A stretch of 5,133 nucleotides of DNA, taken from positions 1 through 5,133 of the forward strand of contig NZ_MXAP01000035.1 of NCBI RefSeq assembly GCF_002027555.1. The letters run 5' to 3'. The translations under genes and the position numbers were made by a program. This stretch comes from Moraxella equi. GTDB taxonomy: Bacteria; Pseudomonadota; Gammaproteobacteria; Pseudomonadales; Moraxellaceae. The notes below the pieces were generated by a model that made no database searches, had not been told where the DNA came from, and saw only the letters and a list, made by a program, of their open reading frames with translations. Positions 1-5,133 of the stretch are shown one piece after another (the first letter of the stretch is position 1; each line of letters opens with the position of its first letter).

Positions 1-344
1 TGGGTTCGGTTGGTATAGCTTTATCATTATCTGCTTGCGTGACACCCATTGATGCCACTCATACGGGGGCGGTCATTGTACCTGTACCTGTGAGCGTACC
101 CGTATCTGTACCCGTATCTGTACCTGTATCGGTTGGAGTGCCTGTGCTTGTCAAAGAAAATCCCGAGCCTGTCAAAGAAAATAGCAGTGTTCATGTCTGC
201 AAGGTCAAAGCGTTTACTGACACCTACCGTTCTGAAAATACCAGCCGTGGCAAGGCTCGCCTTGATGTCTTAAAGCAGTGCCAAGCCAAGCACCATGAAA
301 TGTTTTGCCGTGATGAAGATGTTGAATGCACCCAATATAATTAA
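1..344 (+). CDS. Small repeat-bearing lipoprotein, 5'-truncated by the window edge
   Basis: The reading frame is open from the window edge (first full codon at position 3) to the TAA at 342-344. The first residues, GSVGIALSLSAC, are the end of a hydrophobic signal peptide followed by a lipobox (LSAC). The protein is therefore probably a signal peptidase II-processed, lipid-anchored envelope protein of about 102 mature residues. A GTG at 39 is the first in-frame start inside the window, but using it would discard the lipobox, so the true start is upstream. The mature part has three pieces: a short N-terminal stretch, a Pro-Val/Ser-Val repeat stalk (78-149) with two VKEN motifs, and a C-terminal domain of about 50 residues with four cysteines (VCK, KQC, MFC, VEC) that could form two disulfides. 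Valine follows the lipid cysteine, so no Asp retention signal is seen. This favours the outer membrane, if the enterobacterial Lol rule applies. The function is unknown and I do not recognise the C-terminal domain as a named family. An intrinsic terminator follows 11 bp after the stop. Confidence 0.8.
   Translation, partial: GSVGIALSLSACVTPIDATHTGAVIVPVPVSVPVSVPVSVPVSVGVPVLVKENPEPVKENSSVHVCKVKAFTDTYRSENTSRGKARLDVLKQCQAKHHEMFCRDEDVECTQYN
27..38 (+). other. Lipobox (signal peptidase II site) of the truncated lipoprotein
   Basis: Codons 27-38 read L-S-A-C and follow a hydrophobic run (VGIALSLS). This matches the bacterial lipobox pattern [LVI][ASTVI][GAS]C. Cleavage would fall before the cysteine at 36-38, which would be the lipidated +1 residue. 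The charged n-region and the start codon lie outside the window. Confidence 0.75.
84..131 (+). repeat. 12-bp in-frame tandem repeat (four copies) encoding Val-Pro-Val-Ser
   Basis: Four consecutive 12-bp units lie at 84-95, 96-107, 108-119 and 120-131. The two central units are identical (GTACCCGTATCT) and the outer two differ at a few positions. A partial unit (GTACCT) precedes them at 78-83, and degenerate Val-Gly-Val-Pro-Val codons follow. The unit length is a multiple of three, so slippage would change the stalk length without breaking the frame. The product is a Pro-Val-rich, probably extended spacer between the lipid anchor and the cysteine domain. Confidence 0.9.
149..182 (+). repeat. 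13-bp direct repeat encoding Val-Lys-Glu-Asn twice
   Basis: TGTCAAAGAAAAT occurs at 149-161 and again at 170-182, separated by 8 bp. Both copies are in frame and give the peptide VKENPEPVKEN. It forms the charged end of the Pro-Val stalk just before the cysteine domain, and looks like a small duplication within the gene. Confidence 0.85.
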
Positions 345-355
345 GCGGTAAATCT

Positions 356-381
356 AAGCCCTGATTATCAGGGCTTTTTTT
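356..381 (+). terminator. Rho-independent terminator of the lipoprotein gene
   Basis: A perfect 9-bp stem (AAGCCCTGA at 356-364 paired with TCAGGGCTT at 368-376) closes on a 3-nt TTA loop. A run of seven T lies at 375-381. The GC-rich stem plus U-tract fits an intrinsic terminator reading on the + strand. It sits 11 bp after the lipoprotein stop and before the polA promoter, insulating the two units. There is no good A-run on the other side, so it should act mainly in this direction. Confidence 0.92.
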
Positions 382-391
382 ATGGGGAAAT

Positions 392-421
392 TTTCCAATC
401 AGGGGTAATTTTAGGTATAAT
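392..421 (+). promoter_or_regulatory. Sigma70-type promoter for polA (and probably sulP)
   Basis: The -10 hexamer is a perfect TATAAT at 416-421. The best -35 is TTTCCA at 392-397 (4 of 6 matches to TTGACA) with an 18-bp spacer. Transcription would start near 428, giving a leader of only about 20 nt before the polA ATG. The site lies directly after the terminator, as expected for a new transcription unit. The -10 is well supported; the -35 and start point are inferred. Confidence 0.7.
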
Positions 422-426
422 ACCCC
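402..426. promoter_or_regulatory. Nested inverted repeats over the polA -10 (possible operator)
   Basis: GGTAT-A-ATACC (414-424) is an 11-bp palindrome with a one-base centre and contains the TATAAT box. A second pair, GGGGTA (402-407) and TACCCC (421-426), shares the right arm. The geometry could be a repressor site blocking the -10, but part of the symmetry comes from the TATAAT-like core, so it may be chance. Confidence 0.25.
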
Positions 427-448
427 AAATTTTTACAAAAATCACATC

Positions 449-3343
449 ATGACCTACACCGACATCCCCAACCTTGCCACTTTTGACACGTCCGCCATTG
501 ACAAAGACCGCCCGCCTGTCATTCTCGTGGACGGCTCGTATTATCTGTTTCGCTGTTTTCACGGCATGCCCCCCTTATCCAACCAAGACGGCTTGCCCAC
601 CAATGCCACTCGTGGCGTGCTAAATGCCTTGGGCAAGCTCATCAAAAAATACAAGCCCACCCACATGGCTGTCGCTTTTGACACCAAAGCCCCCACTTTT
701 CGCCACGAATTATCGGACGCTTACAAAGCCCACCGCCCTCCTATGGATGATGATTTGCGAGTACAGATTCCGTATATTCATGACTTGATTGAAAAATTGG
801 GTATTTCCCTCATCAAAATTGACGGTTTTGAAGCGGACGACATCATCGGCACGCTTGCCCGTAACGCCTGTATGCAGGGCTACCCTGTTGTCATCTCCAC
901 AGGCGACAAGGACATGGCACAGCTGGTTAATGACTGTGTGACTTTGGAAGACAGCTTTAAGGACAAAATCACGGACGTACAGGGCGTATTTGACAAATTT
1001 GGCGTACACAACACCCAAATCGCCGATTATCTCACGCTCATGGGCGACTCATCGGACGGCATTGCAGGCATCCCAAAAGTTGGGGCGAAGACGGCAAGTA
1101 AGCTCTTGACCGAATATGGCGACATTGACGGTATTTTGGCAAATCTTGCCAATATCAAAGGCATGGTCGGGCAAAAAATATACGAACATCAGGGCGAAAT
1201 CCCCCTAAATCGCACCCTTGCCACGATTGTTACCAATCTAGAACTGCCCATTTCATTTGACGAATTAAAATTAGACAATGACAAAGAGACACAAATAAAA
1301 CGTGCCAAAGCGTTATATGAGTTATTTAAGACATTAGAATTTAAAAAAGAAATGGCAGAGCAGTTGGCATTATTAAAAATGGCGGAGTTGCCTGTTACTG
1401 ATGATTTATTTAATAATGACAATGCCGATAATGAATTAAACAATCCTTTTAATGATAATTTAGCCGATAACAGTGATGAATTAACCGTTAAACCCTTACC
1501 CATGAAACAAGGTGCTTATAAAACCATAACTACCCTTGATGAATTTCATAAGCTTATTGATAAATTAAAGAGCGTGCCTTATTTTGCCATTGATACCGAG
1601 ACGACCAGCATTGATTGGCAAAAGGCAGAGTTGGTTGGTATTTCTATCGCTACAACCAATTATGAAGGTTATTATATTCCTGTGGGGCATACGGGCGATT
1701 TTGATATTTTGCTTGATAATCAATTAGATAGGGACTTTGTTTTAAATGAGTTAAAACCCATTTTACAAAATCAGCGTATCGGCAAAATTGGACAGCACAT
1801 TAAATACGACAGTCATGTTTTTAAAAAATATGGCATTGAACTGGTTAATTGGCATATGGATACGATGCTGGCGAGCTATGTCATAAACGGCGTAGCGACA
1901 CGGCATAACATGGACGATTTGGCACGGCACTATCTGGGCGTAAATACCACCACCTTTGAAGACGTGGCAGGTAAAGGGGCAAAACAGCTTAGCTTTGATA
2001 AAGTGGACATGGATAAGGCAAGCGATTATGCGTGCGAAGATGCGGACATTACTTATCGCTTGTTTAGTGTGTTTGATGACTATTTGCAAAAAGATACCAA
2101 TGCCAATAGCCTTTTGCACAAAGTAGAAATCCCCACCGCCCAAATCTTAGCCCAAATGGAGCATGACGGCATTTTGATAAAGACCGAATTTTTGGGTAAA
2201 TTGTCGCTTGCCTTTGACAATCAAATCAGCCAGTTAGAACAAAAGGCGTTTGAATTGGTAGGCGAGAGCTTTAACGTGGCAAGCCCCAAACAGCTTGGCG
2301 AGATTTTGTTTGACAAATTAGGCATAGCAGGCGGTAAAAAAACCAAAACAGGGCAGTATTCCACGTCCGAAGCAGTACTTGCCAAGATTGACCACCCGCT
2401 TGTGGACGTGGTGCTAGAACACAGAAGCCTGTCCAAACTCAAAAGCACCTACACGGACGCTCTTGCCAAAGTCGCTGATAAACAAGGGCGAGTGCATACC
2501 AGCTACCACCAAGCCTTGACAAGTACGGGGCGACTGTCGTCATCAGACCCCAACCTACAAAATATTCCCATTCGCACCGACACAGGGCGACTCATTCGTG
2601 AAGCCTTTATCGCACCGACAGGGCGTGTGATTATGGCAGCGGATTATTCGCAGATTGAGCTGAGGCTCATGGCTCATTTTAGTGGCGATGAGAGTTTGAT
2701 TAACGCCTTTAAAAACAACCTAGACATTCACACCGCCACCGCTGCCGAGATTATGGGTAAGGAGCTATCAGACGTAACGCCAAACGAGAGACGTTCGGCA
2801 AAGGCGGTGAATTTTGGGCTACTATACGGCATGGGCGTGTTTGGGCTTGCCAAACAATTGGGCGTAGAAAATGGCGTGGCAAAGGACTACATCAAGCGGT
2901 ATTTTGCCCGTTATCCTGCCATACATGACTACATGGAAAATACCAAAAGTTACGCCAAATCAACAGGTTATGTTACTACCATTTTAGGACGAAAGCTCTA
3001 CGCCCCCGACATCAATTCATCAAACGCCATGATAAGACAAGGGGCGGAGCGGGCAAGCATTAACGCCCCACTACAAGGCTCTGCCGCTGAAATCATCAAA
3101 CTTGCCATGATAGCCGTGGATAAAGTCCTACCCAAAGACCATGCCAAACTTTTACTCCAAGTCCATGATGAATTGGTATTTGAAGTCGATAGCGATAAAG
3201 CCGACGAGATAGGCGAGCTTATCAAAACCGCCATGCAAAACGTGCTGACCAACACCGCCAAAAGCTTAGGCTGGGACGTGGAATTTGCTGTGCCACTTGT
3301 TGTGGAGATTGGTGTGGGGGAGAATTGGGAGAAGGCTCACTAA
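449..3343 (+). CDS. polA: DNA polymerase I (5' nuclease, 3'-5' exonuclease, polymerase)
   Basis: The 964-residue family A polymerase fills gaps, replaces Okazaki RNA primers and acts in excision repair in the cytoplasm. The 5'-nuclease domain spans about 23-300, with VILVDGS, AFDTK (76-80), EADD (128-131), TGDKD (151-155), MGDSSDG (198-204) and a helix-hairpin-helix near 205-220. A linker rich in Asn and Asp (318-344) follows. The proofreading domain (about 355-560) has D382 and E384 in IDTET, D454 in IKYD, and Y527/D531 in YACEDAD, so it should be active. The polymerase domain (about 605-964) has motif A DYSQIELR (732-739), motif B RRSAKAVNFGLLYG (781-794, with K785, F789, Y793) and motif C VHDE (905-908). 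It is slightly longer than E. coli Pol I (928 aa) because of an N-terminal extension of about 16 residues and a longer linker. The ATG at 449 is the only upstream start; there is no in-frame ATG between it and the conserved VILVDGS. No clear Shine-Dalgarno sequence precedes it. Codons 265-470 are markedly AT-rich compared with the rest. Confidence 0.98.
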   Translation: MTYTDIPNLATFDTSAIDKDRPPVILVDGSYYLFRCFHGMPPLSNQDGLPTNATRGVLNALGKLIKKYKPTHMAVAFDTKAPTFRHELSDAYKAHRPPMDDDLRVQIPYIHDLIEKLGISLIKIDGFEADDIIGTLARNACMQGYPVVISTGDKDMAQLVNDCVTLEDSFKDKITDVQGVFDKFGVHNTQIADYLTLMGDSSDGIAGIPKVGAKTASKLLTEYGDIDGILANLANIKGMVGQKIYEHQGEIPLNRTLATIVTNLELPISFDELKLDNDKETQIKRAKALYELFKTLEFKKEMAEQLALLKMAELPVTDDLFNNDNADNELNNPFNDNLADNSDELTVKPLPMKQGAYKTITTLDEFHKLIDKLKSVPYFAIDTETTSIDWQKAELVGISIATTNYEGYYIPVGHTGDFDILLDNQLDRDFVLNELKPILQNQRIGKIGQHIKYDSHVFKKYGIELVNWHMDTMLASYVINGVATRHNMDDLARHYLGVNTTTFEDVAGKGAKQLSFDKVDMDKASDYACEDADITYRLFSVFDDYLQKDTNANSLLHKVEIPTAQILAQMEHDGILIKTEFLGKLSLAFDNQISQLEQKAFELVGESFNVASPKQLGEILFDKLGIAGGKKTKTGQYSTSEAVLAKIDHPLVDVVLEHRSLSKLKSTYTDALAKVADKQGRVHTSYHQALTSTGRLSSSDPNLQNIPIRTDTGRLIREAFIAPTGRVIMAADYSQIELRLMAHFSGDESLINAFKNNLDIHTATAAEIMGKELSDVTPNERRSAKAVNFGLLYGMGVFGLAKQLGVENGVAKDYIKRYFARYPAIHDYMENTKSYAKSTGYVTTILGRKLYAPDINSSNAMIRQGAERASINAPLQGSAAEIIKLAMIAVDKVLPKDHAKLLLQVHDELVFEVDSDKADEIGELIKTAMQNVLTNTAKSLGWDVEFAVPLVVEIGVGENWEKAH
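1240..1860. other. AT-rich compositional block inside polA
   Basis: Hand counts give 31% GC for 1261-1560 and 36% for 1561-1860. The flanks are higher: 52% for 481-780 and about 49% for 1861-2040. The block covers the end of the 5'-nuclease region, the linker and the first half of the proofreading domain. Leucine shifts from CTC/TTG/CTT to TTA, and AAA, ATT and GAT codons dominate. The reading frame and catalytic residues stay intact. It could be a recombined segment from a lower-GC relative, or a locally relaxed linker whose bias spreads into the exonuclease. Edges are approximate. Confidence 0.6.
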
Positions 3344-3367
3344 ACAAGATAACAGACAAGTACCGAC

Positions 3368-5095
3368 ATGGCATTCACCAAACGACCTGCTTTTAACATA
3401 ATCCCCACATGGCTCGCCCCCTTATTGGCAGAGCCAAAGCGTGCCTTGCCTGAGCTTAGTACAGGGCTGATGATGGCGGTGCTGGTCATTCCCCAAAGTT
3501 TGGGCTATGCACTGCTGGCAGGGCTGCCGCCTGTCATGGGGCTATACAGTGCCATCGTGCCAACGATGGTCTATGCCTATGTTGGTTCAAGCTCGGTCAA
3601 TGCCGTCGGGCCTGTTGCCATTACCGCCATCATGACATCAGGGGCGTTGTCGTCCTATGCGTTGGGGGGCTTGCAGTATCAGGCGATGGCGGTAACGCTT
3701 GCCTTGATGGTTGGGGTGCTACTCATGCTCGCCCATGTGATACGTTTGGGCTGGATTATGCAGTTTGTCAGTCGTGGCGTGGCAAGTGGCTTTATCAGTG
3801 GGGCGTCTGTGCTGATTATCTTGGGGCAGTTAAAACATCTCATCGGCACGCCCTTGGCAGGCGATGGACTCATTGACATGATGGGCAAGATGGCAGGGCA
3901 GGAGCGACTGTTTCATGCACCCACCGCCATGTTGGGACTGGGGGCGTTGGGGCTACTCTTCATGAACCGCTACCGCCCCACACTCATGCACGGCGTGCTG
4001 TATCGCCTACTGCCTAAGTCCGCCCATGCTCACATCGCCCGTTTTTTTATCGTGGTACTCGTCGGCATCAGTATCATCATCGCTCGGCAGTATGATTTTG
4101 CCAATCTCGGCATTGCCACGCTTGCCCCTTTGCCGACACATCTGCCCCTGCCTGCCTTTCCTGTGGTGAGTCTAGACATCATCATCACGCTACTGCCGTC
4201 TGCTCTGCTTATCGCACTCATCGCCTTTATATCCAGTGCCAGTGTGGCGGGTAATCTGGCACGCATTCGCCATGAGCCATTTGCTCCCAATCATGAGTTA
4301 AAAGGGCTGGGACTTGCCAACATCGCAAGTTCGCTCTTTGGCGGATTTGCCGTCTCAGGCGGTATCTCTCGCACCAGCATGAATGTTGCACTCGGAGCGA
4401 ACACGCCCCTATCGTCCATGGTCTGTGCCATAGGCGTGCTGATCATTGCGTTATTTTTGGGGCAATTCATCACGGGGCTACCCTATGCGGTACTCTCTGC
4501 CGTCATCATCGCGTCCGCCATTGCCATGATTGATGTGGCAAGTTTTAGGGTCGCCCACGCCCAAGACAAAAGCGAAGCCTTAACCCTTGCCATGACTTTT
4601 GTGGCGTGCGTGGGCTTTGGGCTGAACATCGGGCTTATCACAGGGCTGCTGGTCAGCTTTGCACTCATCATCTACCGCTCGTACCGTGTACATATGGCGG
4701 TCGTGGGGCAGGTTGAGGGTAGCGAGCATTTTCGGAACATCCATCGCCATGACGTACAGACCTTTGATAACATGATACTCATTCGCATTGATGAGAGCCT
4801 GTATTTTGGCAATGTCGCCACCGTCCGCACCGCCCTAGATGACATCTGCCGTGAGTATCCTACCGCTCGCCACATCGTCGTCATCATGACGGCGGTCAAT
4901 CACGTGGATTTGTCCGCCCAAGAAATGCTTGCCGACTTTAACCGCACACTCATCATGGATGACAAGCAATTACACTTTACCGAAATCAAAGAGCCCGTCA
5001 TGGACGCTCTCATGCACACCCCTGTCATCACAGCACTAAGCGGTCAAGTGTTTTTAAGTACAGGCATGGCGGTAAACACCTTAAAAAATACTTGA
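3368..5095 (+). CDS. SulP (SLC26-type) anion permease with C-terminal STAS domain
   Basis: The 575-residue inner-membrane protein belongs to the SulP/SLC26 family, whose members move sulfate, bicarbonate, dicarboxylates or other anions. The family signature is at 40-66 (VIPQSLGYALLAGLPP, then GLYSAIVP), followed by NAVGPVA (78-84). Many hydrophobic segments fill residues 31-437, consistent with the usual 14-segment 7+7 fold. The cytoplasmic loop HELKGLGLANIASSLFGGF (309-327) and SRTSMN with GANTPLSS (334-350) match the conserved SulP core before TM10. A STAS domain occupies about 463-565, with ILIRIDESLYFGN (470-482) and VDLSAQEML (513-521). Substrate cannot be read from sequence. The membrane segment at 280-295 (ALLIALIAFISSASVA) has Ser where most bacterial members have Glu or Asp. 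The gene lies 24 bp after polA with no terminator or evident promoter, so cotranscription is likely. No strong Shine-Dalgarno is seen before the ATG at 3368. GC is about 55% at the 5' end of the gene, higher than central polA. Confidence 0.95.
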   Translation: MAFTKRPAFNIIPTWLAPLLAEPKRALPELSTGLMMAVLVIPQSLGYALLAGLPPVMGLYSAIVPTMVYAYVGSSSVNAVGPVAITAIMTSGALSSYALGGLQYQAMAVTLALMVGVLLMLAHVIRLGWIMQFVSRGVASGFISGASVLIILGQLKHLIGTPLAGDGLIDMMGKMAGQERLFHAPTAMLGLGALGLLFMNRYRPTLMHGVLYRLLPKSAHAHIARFFIVVLVGISIIIARQYDFANLGIATLAPLPTHLPLPAFPVVSLDIIITLLPSALLIALIAFISSASVAGNLARIRHEPFAPNHELKGLGLANIASSLFGGFAVSGGISRTSMNVALGANTPLSSMVCAIGVLIIALFLGQFITGLPYAVLSAVIIASAIAMIDVASFRVAHAQDKSEALTLAMTFVACVGFGLNIGLITGLLVSFALIIYRSYRVHMAVVGQVEGSEHFRNIHRHDVQTFDNMILIRIDESLYFGNVATVRTALDDICREYPTARHIVVIMTAVNHVDLSAQEMLADFNRTLIMDDKQLHFTEIKEPVMDALMHTPVITALSGQVFLSTGMAVNTLKNT

Positions 5096-5119
5096 CAGCC
5101 TGCCAAATCCACTGATAAT
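5092..5119 (+). promoter_or_regulatory. Sigma70-type promoter overlapping the sulP stop codon
   Basis: TTGACA, the perfect -35 consensus, lies at 5092-5097 and contains the sulP TGA stop (5093-5095). A 16-bp spacer leads to GATAAT at 5114-5119 (5 of 6 matches to TATAAT). The predicted start is near 5126, followed by only a few bases before the window ends. It would serve a downstream gene not visible here. No intrinsic terminator for sulP is seen in the remaining 38 bases, so the sulP transcript may continue. Confidence 0.55.
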
Positions 5120-5133
5120 CTTTTGAAAATTGA

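Noticed and set aside
78..131. Short tandem repeats as a CRISPR array
   Set aside because: The units are 12 bp, directly adjacent with no spacers, and in frame within a coding gene.
39..344. GTG at position 39 as the lipoprotein start
   Set aside because: In-frame codons before it encode the signal-peptide core and lipobox cysteine, so the gene must begin upstream of the window.
380..562. Minus-strand open frame over the polA promoter and start
   Set aside because: It overlaps the polA promoter and the conserved start of polA, shows no recognisable protein, and reads as a shadow of the real gene.
710..3261. Several minus-strand open frames of 75 to 126 codons inside polA
   Set aside because: All are antisense to conserved PolA domains and none has a recognisable motif or promoter.
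3679..4899. Minus-strand open frames inside sulP, rich in Met, Ser and Ala
   Set aside because: Their composition is what antisense reading of hydrophobic transporter codons gives, and they overlap an intact SulP gene.
343..5044. AAGCGGT occurring at 343-349, 2894-2900 and 5038-5044, resembling the core of a Pasteurellaceae-type DNA uptake sequence
   Set aside because: Three copies of a 7-mer in 5 kb is only mildly above chance, the flanks differ, and no such uptake word is established for Moraxellaceae.
5061..5102. CAGGC/GCCTG inverted pair near the sulP end as a possible terminator
   Set aside because: The arms are only 5 bp, the loop is over 30 nt, and no T-run follows.

Overview
The window carries two complete chromosomal genes and the tail of a third, all on the + strand. 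It looks like a gamma-proteobacterium of the family Moraxellaceae, most likely Moraxella. This is an inference from gene character, from composition (about 50% GC in most coding stretches sampled), and from a near-absence of several four-base palindromes, including GATC and CCGG. Those two are targets of the classical Moraxella enzymes MboI and MspI. The genus call is moderate and the species is not resolved.

Layout: positions 1-344 hold the 3' part of a small lipoprotein gene. The lipobox is visible, but the start codon lies before the window. The mature protein has a Pro-Val/Ser-Val repeat stalk encoded by a 12-bp tandem repeat, then a short four-cysteine domain of unknown function. A strong intrinsic terminator (356-381) closes that unit. 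A sigma70-type promoter (392-421) with a perfect TATAAT then drives polA (449-3343), a full-length three-domain DNA polymerase I with intact 5'-nuclease, 3'-5' proofreading and polymerase motifs. After 24 bp with no terminator comes a SulP-family anion transporter with a C-terminal STAS domain (3368-5095), probably read from the polA promoter. A consensus-like promoter (5092-5119) overlaps the sulP stop codon and points to a gene beyond the window.

Functionally the genes are unrelated: an envelope lipoprotein, a repair/Okazaki-fragment polymerase, and an inner-membrane anion permease. I see no mobile element, CRISPR array, tRNA, rRNA, phage or defence locus, and no evidence of a new multi-gene system. 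The points worth a second look are the palindrome avoidance, a sharply AT-rich block inside polA, the repeat-bearing lipoprotein, and a Ser where bacterial SulP proteins usually carry a membrane-embedded acidic residue.
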